Of a stretch of 64,000 nucleotides of DNA, positions 57,717 through 64,000 are shown in pieces. Position 1 is the first letter of the stretch; every line of letters begins with the position of its first letter. The stretch comes from Alkalibacillus almallahensis (lineage in GTDB: Bacteria; Bacillota; Bacilli; Bacillales; Alkalibacillaceae), in contig NZ_JAASRU010000012.1 of NCBI RefSeq assembly GCF_011761495.1, forward strand, positions 1-64,000, read 5' to 3'. Both the position numbers and the translations under genes were made by a program. The notes below the pieces were generated by a model. The model did no database searches. It was given only the letters and a program-made list of their open reading frames with translations, and was not told where the DNA came from.

Positions 57717-59204
57717 ATGATCAAGAACTTTATCCAGAAGGTGAAAGAGGTGATGTATAAGTTGGGCATTTTAAAAGGTGTTAAAGAGATAGCGCAGCAT
57801 AAACAAATAGACATAGATGAGCAGTTCTATAATCAAATTGATTTTTGGGACGCGCTTTATAAAGGCTATCATGCTGACGATTTTCATAATTTGAAATATC
57901 ATACAATCGAAAAAGGCGAGCAAACAAGGCGCATGTTGACACTAAACATTCCGAAAACCGTTTCTCAAGAAATGGCTTCGCTCGTGTTTAATGAGAAAGT
58001 CGATATCAATATCAGTGATAACGAGTTTTCTAAAGTCATTGAAGACATCAAAAAGAACAACAAATTCAACAAGAACTTTCAAGACTATTTAGAGTACAGC
58101 TTTGCTTTGGGTGGCGTAGTCATCAAGCCTTATGTTGCCAACGATCAGATTAAGCTTACCTTTGTTGATGCTAAATCATTCATCCCTCTTTCCTGGAATA
58201 ATCGCGGGGTCTTTGAAGCGGTATTTCCAAATCAATTTAAGAAGGGTAAGTATTGGTACACACACTTAGAATGGCATACATGGGAAGGCAATTTATATGT
58301 GATACAAAACACGCTACATCGTTCAGATAATCGAGCTGAATTAGGTATTACAGTTAATCTTGATGAAGTGTTTGAAGGATTAGAGCCTGAGATACGCTTC
58401 AGTCGCTTTGACCATCAAGCCATGTTTGTTCACATTAAGCCGAATGTGGCGAATAACTTTGATATGCACAGTCCATTAGGGATTAGCTTATATGCCAATG
58501 CCCTCGATACGATCAATCAAATTGATACGATGTTCGATAGTTTCAATCGTGAATTTAGGCTCGGTAAAAAGCGTATTGCTGTGCCGTCTGAAATGATTAA
58601 GTCTGTCATTGATCCAAACACGGGTGAGATGCATCGATATTTTGATGCGAACGACGAGTCTTATGAAGCCTTTAAATTTGGTGACAATAGCGATAGTAAG
58701 ATTGAAGATTTAACGGTTGAATTAAGAGTTGAAGAACATATCAGCGCGATCAACAGCATGCTTAATCTATTAGCTATGCAAACAGGCTTTAGTTCAGGCA
58801 CATTTAGCTTTGATGGCGAGAGCATGAAAACAGCGACAGAGGTTGTCAGCGAGCAATCTAAGACATTCAAGTCTAAGAAGTCACATGAGACGGTAATTGA
58901 ATCAGCATTACAAGAGCTTATTGATATCATTGCTTACTTAGGTCGAACGTTTCGCTTGTTTACAGTGCCTAATCAATTTGAGACGAGCGTCGCGTTTGAT
59001 GATTCAGTCGCTGAAGATAAGACAGCTGAAATTACAAGGTTATCGCAAGAGCTACAAAACAAGTTGATTCCTAAAAAGCGTGCGATTATGCGTTATTATG
59101 GATTAACTGAAGAGGAAGCGCAGGAATGGTTAAATGAGATTAACCAGGAAAACGCAACGGCAACCAATGAAAGCTTAGATTTCTTTGGCGGAAGTGGTGA
59201 ATAG
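57717..59204 (+). CDS. Portal protein (SPP1 gp6/A118-like)
   Basis: A 495-residue protein with the features of SPP1-type portals. It has IPKTVSQEMASLVFNEKVDI, FVDAKSFIPLSWNNRGVFEAVF, a long mixed core, and the helical MQTGFSSGTFSFDGESMKTATEVVSEQSKTFKSKKSHE region that forms the tunnel. Twelve copies form the DNA entry ring at a capsid vertex. GGTGGTG precedes the ATG. The minor head gene begins two bases after its stop. Confidence 0.92.
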   Translation: MIKNFIQKVKEVMYKLGILKGVKEIAQHKQIDIDEQFYNQIDFWDALYKGYHADDFHNLKYHTIEKGEQTRRMLTLNIPKTVSQEMASLVFNEKVDINISDNEFSKVIEDIKKNNKFNKNFQDYLEYSFALGGVVIKPYVANDQIKLTFVDAKSFIPLSWNNRGVFEAVFPNQFKKGKYWYTHLEWHTWEGNLYVIQNTLHRSDNRAELGITVNLDEVFEGLEPEIRFSRFDHQAMFVHIKPNVANNFDMHSPLGISLYANALDTINQIDTMFDSFNREFRLGKKRIAVPSEMIKSVIDPNTGEMHRYFDANDESYEAFKFGDNSDSKIEDLTVELRVEEHISAINSMLNLLAMQTGFSSGTFSFDGESMKTATEVVSEQSKTFKSKKSHETVIESALQELIDIIAYLGRTFRLFTVPNQFETSVAFDDSVAEDKTAEITRLSQELQNKLIPKKRAIMRYYGLTEEEAQEWLNEINQENATATNESLDFFGGSGE

Positions 59205-59206
59205 CC

Positions 59207-60334
59207 ATGGATCGTGAAGAGCTCGAACAATTTGCGAGAAGAGTCGTTGAAGTTTACTTAGATATGGAAGACGATATGCTCAAAAACATTGGCAAGCGCT
59301 TAGCTAAAGGTCAAGACACGATAGAGGACATTGAAAAAAGCGGAGACTTAGAACGTATACGAGCTTGGCAGAGGCAACAGGAAGAAGAAGCGCAAGGGTT
59401 AAGTGACGTTAACATTCGCACAATCTCTCAATACTCTGAGAAGGCAGCTAAAAGAGTTCAAGAAATCATTCGAGAAGCGGGTTTTAAAGGTGTTGATGAA
59501 ATAGAAAATGACTTGATTGACGCTTATGAACGAGGTGCTCTTGATAATAAACCAGGTTCACCAAAAGAAAGCTCAACACTTTTGCAAATTGCTGAAAACA
59601 TCGTTGGAAACGCTAAAGATAAATTAAATTTAGTTAATACAACCATGTTAAATCAAGCTGATCAAGCTTATTTAGATATAATTAATCGAACAACATCCAA
59701 TGTACTAGCCGGAACACAGACACCAAAGACGGCTTTAAGGCAAGTGGTTTCGGACTGGTCGAGTCGAGGTGTTCCTGCACTTGTCGATAAAGCCGGAAAG
59801 CACTGGAGCACAGAAGCTTATGTCGGCATGATTAATCGAACGATGAGCAATGATGTGGCTAACAATATGCAAGACGCTCGAATGGATGAATACGGAGTAG
59901 ATTTAATTGAAATATCCCAACACATGGGAGCAAGACCGCTTTGTGCGGATTATCAAGGGCGCATATTTAGTCGAAGCGGTAATCATGATCAGTATCCTGC
60001 CCTATCAAGTACAAGTTACGGTAAAGCGGCGGGTTTGTTTGGCGTTAATTGTGGCCATGTCAAATACCCTTACTTTGAAGGCATGAGCAAACGAAGTCAG
60101 AACACAATTGATAAAGATAAGAACAAAGAAGCTTATGAGAATCGACAAAAGCAACGCTATTTAGAGCGTCAGATCCGTCATGCTAAACGAGAACAGTCGA
60201 TGTTAATGGAGATTGGTGATGGTCAAGGCGTTCACTTTGCAGAGGAAAAAGTAAGAGAACGTCAGAAAGCAATGCGAGACTTCATGGATAAAACAGGTCG
60301 AACACGTCGTTATGGTCGTGAACAGCTAACTTAA
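59207..60334 (+). CDS. Phage minor capsid/head protein (Phage_min_cap2 family)
   Basis: A 375-residue protein of the A118-type minor capsid family. An N-terminal helical part precedes a conserved C-terminal core: ISQHMGARPLCADYQGRIFSRSG, SYGKAAGLFGVNCGHVKYPYF. The Cys/His residues resemble the putative ADP-ribosyl or metal-binding site found in related SPP1 gp7-like domains. It is probably packaged in the head close to the portal. It starts two bases after the portal stop. Confidence 0.88.
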   Translation: MDREELEQFARRVVEVYLDMEDDMLKNIGKRLAKGQDTIEDIEKSGDLERIRAWQRQQEEEAQGLSDVNIRTISQYSEKAAKRVQEIIREAGFKGVDEIENDLIDAYERGALDNKPGSPKESSTLLQIAENIVGNAKDKLNLVNTTMLNQADQAYLDIINRTTSNVLAGTQTPKTALRQVVSDWSSRGVPALVDKAGKHWSTEAYVGMINRTMSNDVANNMQDARMDEYGVDLIEISQHMGARPLCADYQGRIFSRSGNHDQYPALSSTSYGKAAGLFGVNCGHVKYPYFEGMSKRSQNTIDKDKNKEAYENRQKQRYLERQIRHAKREQSMLMEIGDGQGVHFAEEKVRERQKAMRDFMDKTGRTRRYGREQLT

Positions 60335-60347
60335 GGGGGGTGATGCT

Positions 60348-60470
60348 TTGTCTAAAAGCAAGAAAATCGAAGAACTAGAAAAGCGTGTGAGTGATTTAGA
60401 GCATGCTATGCATCAAATCATGATGGACAAGCAGAAAGAAAAGCAAGACAAACCACAATATTTTGGTTAG
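60348..60470 (+). CDS. Small coiled-coil phage protein
   Basis: A 40-residue helix-rich peptide (SKSKKIEELEKRVSDLEHAM) starting at TTG 60348 behind GGGGGGTGATGC. Heptad spacing of Ile/Leu/Val suggests a coiled coil. Not recognised; similar short coiled-coil ORFs occur between minor head and scaffold genes. Confidence 0.55.
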   Translation: MSKSKKIEELEKRVSDLEHAMHQIMMDKQKEKQDKPQYFG

Positions 60471-60643
60471 TTAGGAGGTGATCTGCTATCTACGTTGGTC
60501 CCGGTTATTGGACTGGTCTTTAAGCATAGACGGTAAACAAGCTTATTTTTTATGCCCTTTTTAAAGGCTTGGGGTCAAACTAAGCGGAACCTTCAGCGTG
60601 AGGTGTGACACGCTAAAAAACATAAACAAGGAGTCGATTATAA
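60471..60643 (+). other. Gap between minor head and scaffold genes
   Basis: AGGAGGTGATC at about 60472-60482 precedes a possible 28-codon GTG frame, too weak to call. AGCGTG and CACGCT (about 60595-60617) form a hairpin followed by AAAAAA, not T residues. An internal promoter or RNA processing site for capsid genes could lie here. Confidence 0.3.
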
Positions 60644-61216
60644 ATGCCAGATTTAAAAGAGTTACTAGGTGAAGAGCTTTACAATCAAGTCGTTGAAAAG
60701 GCTGGAGACGAGAAAGTCGCTGTTGTTAGTGATGGTTCTTATATCCCGAAAGAGAAGTTTAATGAGAAATTACAGGAAGCTAAGGACTACAAACAACAGA
60801 TTGAAGAACGTGACAATCAACTTGAAGAATTGAGCAAAAAAGCTCAAGGCAATGAAGAGTTAACAAAGCAACTGGAAGATTTAAAACAACAGAATCAACA
60901 AACGAAAGATGAGTACGAGCAACAATTGCAACAACAAGCGTTTGATCACGCGCTTGATAAGACATTAACGTCTGAAAATGTTCGTAATCCGAAAGCTGTT
61001 AAAGCCTTATTGGATATGGACACGATCAAGTTAGAAGAGGACAACTTGAAAGGTTTAGATGAGCAGCTTAATTCGTTGAAAGAGAATGAGCCTTATCTAT
61101 TTGAAAGTGACGATGGTGGGGATGGTAATCCGAACTATTCAACAGGTGATCACCAAAACCCACAAGGAGGCTCAGATAGCTTCTTGAGTGCTCTGCAAGG
61201 TGGAGCGCAGGAATAA
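60644..61216 (+). CDS. Capsid scaffold protein (GP20 family)
   Basis: A 190-residue scaffold. The N-terminus is LKELLGEELYNQVVEKAG, followed by a long coiled coil (about 35-105, Gln/Glu/Lys-rich), then FDHALDKTLTSENVRNPKAVKALLDMDTIKLE, the block conserved in the phage minor structural GP20/scaffold family. An acidic Gly-rich C-terminus ends the protein. It directs procapsid assembly before leaving. AAGGAG precedes the ATG, and the capsid gene follows after 24 bases. Confidence 0.92.
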   Translation: MPDLKELLGEELYNQVVEKAGDEKVAVVSDGSYIPKEKFNEKLQEAKDYKQQIEERDNQLEELSKKAQGNEELTKQLEDLKQQNQQTKDEYEQQLQQQAFDHALDKTLTSENVRNPKAVKALLDMDTIKLEEDNLKGLDEQLNSLKENEPYLFESDDGGDGNPNYSTGDHQNPQGGSDSFLSALQGGAQE

Positions 61217-61240
61217 CAAAATTTAAGGAGATGATTCGCA

Positions 61241-62116
61241 ATGCCAAACGCAATTAATTTAGTAGAAAAGTACGGTCAAGAACTAGACCAAGTCGTTAAG
61301 CAAGCAACATTAACAAACGTTTTAGAAACACCTAATGTTAACTGGATGGGAGCTCAAACGTTTCATGTGCCAACTGTAGGCGTTACAGGTTATCAAGACC
61401 ATAGTCGTAACGGTGGATGGAACCGTGGTGAAGTTGAAACAACTAACGAACCATACACACTTTCATTCGATCGTGATGTTGAGTTCTTCGTAGATCGCAT
61501 GGATGTAGACGAGTCTAATCAAAATGCAAGCGCAGGTAATATCACGCGCACATTCTTAAATGAGAAAGCAGGTCCTGAAGTTGACGCTTACCGTTTCTCT
61601 AAGATGGCAACAAGAGCACTTTCTGACGGTAATAATACAGTGGAATCAGTGAGCGGTGTTGACGTTTACGATCGTTTGAAGTCAGACATCCTTAAAGTTC
61701 GCAAATATGGACCTAGCAATTTAGTGGCCTATCTATCAAGTTCAGCAATGGATCAATTAGAGCGCTCTGATAAGTTCACTCGTAATATCCAAGTGCAAAA
61801 TGGTGGCACGGCTATCGAAACACGTATTACTTCTTTAGATGGTGTTCAACTAGTGGAAGTTTGGGACGCAGAACGTTTCAATACTCAGCACGATTTCACA
61901 ACAGGCTTTGCAGCTACTGGTCAAAACATTAACTGGATTATTGTTAACCGTGGCTCTATTGTGGCTAAAACGAAGATTAATTCTATCTATCTATTTGAGC
62001 CAGGCGCGCACACGCAAGGTGACGGTTACTTATACCAAAACCGCATGTACCATGATCTATTTGTCATGAAAAACAAAGCGGACGGTATTGTATTATCTGC
62101 AGAATCGGCAGCCTAA
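61241..62116 (+). CDS. Major capsid protein (HK97 fold, A118-like)
   Basis: A 291-residue structural protein right after the scaffold gene. VKQATLTNVLETPNVNWMGAQTFHVPTVGVTGYQDHSRNGG in the N-terminal arm and the later YLFEPGAHTQGDGYLYQNRMYHDLFVMKNKADGI block match A118/SPP1-like major capsids. A strong AAGGAG precedes the ATG, fitting high expression. Copies form the icosahedral shell around the scaffold. Confidence 0.93.
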   Translation: MPNAINLVEKYGQELDQVVKQATLTNVLETPNVNWMGAQTFHVPTVGVTGYQDHSRNGGWNRGEVETTNEPYTLSFDRDVEFFVDRMDVDESNQNASAGNITRTFLNEKAGPEVDAYRFSKMATRALSDGNNTVESVSGVDVYDRLKSDILKVRKYGPSNLVAYLSSSAMDQLERSDKFTRNIQVQNGGTAIETRITSLDGVQLVEVWDAERFNTQHDFTTGFAATGQNINWIIVNRGSIVAKTKINSIYLFEPGAHTQGDGYLYQNRMYHDLFVMKNKADGIVLSAESAA

Positions 62117-62138
62117 ATTGATTAAGGAGTGATAGACG

Positions 62139-62471
62139 ATGAAAAAACTTATAAAAGAAAACGCGGTCATTCAAACGAATGACCCGTTAAAAGAAAAAGA
62201 ACTAAAATTACGTGGCTTTAATGAAGTTGATGAAAACGGAGAAGTCATTCAAGAAGAGCCTGAGGAAGTTTCTCAGGCAGAATTTGATAAATTGCAGGAT
62301 GCTTATCAAAAACTTAGTGAGGAAAAAGACGATGCTGCTCAGAAAGCTCAAGATCTGAATGAAGAGCTTGGCGAAGTAAAAGAAGAGAACGAGCAACTTA
62401 AGCAAGACTTAGAAAAAGCACAAAAAGACCTCGACAAAGCTAAAAAGGAAAGTAAGAAAGAGGGCAAATAA
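62139..62471 (+). CDS. Coiled-coil head-associated protein, unknown role
   Basis: A 110-residue protein: a short N-terminal beta-like part (LIKENAVIQTNDPLKEKELKLRGF) and a long Glu/Lys coiled coil (about 48-110). The N-terminal block is typical of small proteins after capsid genes, possibly head decoration or capsid-binding. The function is not established. AAGGAG precedes the ATG. Confidence 0.6.
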   Translation: MKKLIKENAVIQTNDPLKEKELKLRGFNEVDENGEVIQEEPEEVSQAEFDKLQDAYQKLSEEKDDAAQKAQDLNEELGEVKEENEQLKQDLEKAQKDLDKAKKESKKEGK

Positions 62472-62508
62472 GCCTTCTTTCTTTTTTATTATGAAAGGGG
62501 TGTAAGGC

Positions 62509-62916
62509 ATGCCCTATATTGATAAGCCTTATTATGATGAGGATTATCTAGGTTTAGAGATAGACGACGAACAAACATTCAACCGTTATGTGAAGCGGGC
62601 TAGTGACATGATTGATCAAGTGACAAACTTCAAGATTAATAGAGCGGGTTTTGATAAATTACCTGATTTTATTCAAGGACAAGTGAAAAAGGCAATCGCT
62701 GCTCAAGTAGAATTCTATCAAATCAATGATGGTCCGGAATCTTTAGATGCAGGAGAGGACTTTTCTAACTATCAGATTGGTAATTTCAGTTTCAGTAAGG
62801 GTGGAAGATCTGAAAGCAAACAAGCTGAACGTGTAAGTCCAGCTGCGATTGATTATTTAAGAACTACAGGGCTTTTGCATAGTGGGTTAGGTGTGGTTGA
62901 ACATGTCTATTATTAA
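62509..62916 (+). CDS. Head-tail connector (gp6/YqbG-like)
   Basis: A 135-residue helical protein with a N-terminal Tyr/Asp-rich segment (YIDKPYYDEDYLGLEI) and helices RYVKRASDMIDQVTN and QVKKAIAAQVEF, as in head-completion adaptors that bind beneath the portal. SPAAIDYLRTTGLLHSGL near the end is also typical. It overlaps the next gene by 14 bases. AAAGGGG precedes the ATG. Confidence 0.8.
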   Translation: MPYIDKPYYDEDYLGLEIDDEQTFNRYVKRASDMIDQVTNFKINRAGFDKLPDFIQGQVKKAIAAQVEFYQINDGPESLDAGEDFSNYQIGNFSFSKGGRSESKQAERVSPAAIDYLRTTGLLHSGLGVVEHVYY

Positions 62917-63232
62917 GCCGATTCCGAAAAGGTTGTTAATGGATTCAATTCAGTATCAATCTAAAAACAGTAATGATGGCTGGGACGATTCTTATAGTGA
63001 TAAACAAACAATCAACAACGTTCGAATTGAACCCGTTAGCTCCATGAAGAGAAGCGGAGACAGTGAAGGACGACAAGCGAATGATGTTGTTTATATTGAT
63101 TATAAGAACTCATCTTATTTCCCAATCGATGCTAAACCAGGCGACTTAGTAAACGAGCGAGAAGTGACTAAAGTGAATGTATTAAAAGCATTCAAAGAGA
63201 CACCCCATCACCTGGAACTGGAAGTGATTTAG
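62903..63232 (+). CDS. Minor capsid protein (head-tail stopper-like)
   Basis: A 109-residue beta-rich protein, SIIKPIPKRLLMDSIQYQ at the start and PIDAKPGDLVNEREVTKVNVLKAFKETPHHLELEVI at the end, matching the first of the three small minor capsid families after the adaptor in A118-like phages. It probably closes the portal channel. ATG 62903 has AGGTG upstream; GTG 62891 is an alternative. Stop and next start are adjacent. Confidence 0.8.
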   Translation: MSIIKPIPKRLLMDSIQYQSKNSNDGWDDSYSDKQTINNVRIEPVSSMKRSGDSEGRQANDVVYIDYKNSSYFPIDAKPGDLVNEREVTKVNVLKAFKETPHHLELEVI

Positions 63233-63577
63233 ATGTTTAAGGTTAGTATTGATCTTAAAAATACAAAAGAAAAGCTACCTAAATCGCTAGGAAAAGCTCA
63301 AGTCGTGCTAGATAATCAAGTTTTAAAGGATAGTAATAACTATGTGCCAATGGATACAAAAAACTTAAGGGACAGTGGCATTAGAGAAACTGATCTAGGG
63401 ACCGGTCAAGTCAACTGGGAAACGCCTTATGCCAAAAAATTGTATTACAACCCACAATATGATTTTAGCAAGGATGACAATCCCAATGCGCAAGGCTTAT
63501 GGTATGAAGCGGCTAAAGCCAACCATAAAAAAGATTGGATAGACGTAGCACAAAAAGCATTCAGAAGTTTATTTTAG
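63233..63577 (+). CDS. Minor capsid protein (HK97 gp10-like)
   Basis: A 114-residue protein of the second minor capsid family: VLDNQVLKDSNNYVPMDTKNLRDSGIRETDLGTGQVNWETPYAKKLYYN is the conserved core, and AAKANHKKDWIDVAQKAF ends it. It belongs to the head-tail joining proteins. The ATG immediately follows the stop of the previous gene. Confidence 0.85.
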   Translation: MFKVSIDLKNTKEKLPKSLGKAQVVLDNQVLKDSNNYVPMDTKNLRDSGIRETDLGTGQVNWETPYAKKLYYNPQYDFSKDDNPNAQGLWYEAAKANHKKDWIDVAQKAFRSLF

Positions 63578-63588
63578 GAGGTGTGATA

Positions 63589-63987
63589 TTGGATTTTTTA
63601 AATCAAGTTAAAGCGCATATGGAATCGTTATCGTTCACACCTTCTATTATTCAGATAGGGCTATATATAGAAGATGGTGACAGCGTAGCCATCAGGCCTA
63701 GCCCTAATACAATTGATGATCGCTATATGGATGAAGGTAAAATCTATCCATTTAGCTTTCAAGTATTAGTTCATCATCAAAGAAATGCTGAAGCATACAG
63801 CATGATTGAGAAGTTATTAAGTGAATACGATAATCTATCAAACGGAGCGGTTACGTCTAGTGATGGCTCTTTTAATTTGGTCTCAATTCAGTGCACTAAC
63901 ACACCGAACTTTGTTCAAAAGACGAGTTTTGGCGTTTTGTGGACGTGCCAATTTGAGGCTGAATTGCACATTAAAGGAGGGAATTAA
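63589..63987 (+). CDS. Minor capsid protein (tail terminator-like)
   Basis: A 132-residue protein of the third minor capsid family: an N-terminal helix (DFLNQVKAHMESL), IQIGLYIEDGDSVAIRPSP, then a beta-rich part ending FGVLWTCQFEAELHIKGG. Such proteins resemble tail terminators. The start is TTG 63589 behind AGGAGGTG; no ATG lies near. The stop is directly followed by the next ATG. Confidence 0.82.
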   Translation: MDFLNQVKAHMESLSFTPSIIQIGLYIEDGDSVAIRPSPNTIDDRYMDEGKIYPFSFQVLVHHQRNAEAYSMIEKLLSEYDNLSNGAVTSSDGSFNLVSIQCTNTPNFVQKTSFGVLWTCQFEAELHIKGGN

Positions 63988-64000
63988 ATGAGTTTTCTAC
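63988..64000 (+). CDS. Start of the next phage gene (probably major tail protein), cut by the window edge
   Basis: ATG 63988 with AAAGGAGGG upstream, abutting the previous stop. Only MSFL is visible. In A118-like phages the major tail protein comes here, so that is the expected identity. Confidence 0.5.

Larger units (their letters stand above)
39348..64000. mobile_element. Temperate siphovirus prophage, left part (A118/SPP1-like head module)
   Basis: The element starts between a core HAD gene and the integrase and continues past the right edge. Modules in order are leftward lysogeny genes (integrase, ImmA, two accessory genes, repressor), the operator region, then rightward early, recombination, replication, regulator, terminase, portal, minor head, scaffold, capsid and connector genes. 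The head order (TerS, TerL, portal, minor head 2, GP20 scaffold, capsid, connector, three small minor capsid genes) is that of Listeria phage A118 and relatives. All core genes present look intact. Completeness and inducibility cannot be judged because attR, tail and lysis genes are outside. Confidence 0.95.

Noticed and set aside
60477-60563. 28-codon GTG frame after the minor head gene
   Set aside because: The GTG overlaps the ribosome binding site and the product has no recognisable feature.

Overview
The window reads as a low-GC Gram-positive chromosome of the family Bacillaceae. Ribosome binding sites are strong (GGAGG type), TTG and GTG starts occur, and the gene content and order partly follow the Bacillus subtilis chromosome: yhjD-yhjE-addB-addA, then yisL, yitS-yitT with an ipi-like gene, and a Cof-type HAD phosphatase. 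Many proteins are rich in Asp and Glu, which would fit a halotolerant genus, but that is only an impression. The genus cannot be named from the sequence alone. No rRNA, tRNA or CRISPR array was seen.

Positions 1-7,900 are accessory and AT-rich: small membrane proteins, an ABC-F ribosome-protection ATPase behind an attenuator-like leader, an orphan antitoxin-like gene, a decayed copy of a small membrane gene whose intact relative lies 2.2 kb away, an alpha/beta hydrolase, a deoxyribosyltransferase-like protein, and a complete DarT-DarG DNA ADP-ribosylation toxin-antitoxin pair. Positions 7,900-39,200 are mostly core: AddAB recombination nuclease, a PerR-box-linked P1B-type iron/metal ATPase, a Fur-box-controlled siderophore uptake locus (binding protein, two permeases, ATPase, FhuF-like reductase), ornithine aminotransferase, a membrane-anchored GH13 protein that has lost its catalytic residues, DegV and YitT proteins, D-amino-acid aminotransferase, and a PhnD-C-E-E phosphonate/phosphite-type ABC transporter.

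Positions from about 39,350 to the right edge are the left part of a temperate siphovirus prophage with A118/SPP1-like head genes. It runs integrase, ImmA-type protease, lysogeny genes and repressor leftward. Rightward it carries Cro-like, recombination (SbcC-like ATPase, RecT, MBL-fold), replication (DnaD-like, DnaC-like, SSB, RuvC-like), late regulator, terminase, portal, minor head, scaffold, capsid and connectors. The window ends inside the tail module, so attR, tail and lysis genes are not visible.

The least explained signal is a set of intergenic arrays at about 18.7, 20.7, 25.8 and 29.35 kb. In each, a short core is repeated 4-8 times at 20-21 bp, about two DNA helical turns, but the core differs between loci: CCATCGAG at two loci, TACGGCG at one, TTATCTCAT-like at one. 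The shared period with unrelated cores suggests that spacing and helical phase matter more than the motif. Two near-consensus LexA boxes are also notable: one sits in the spacer of the promoter for the prophage immA-int unit, the other beside the promoter of the yhjD homologue.
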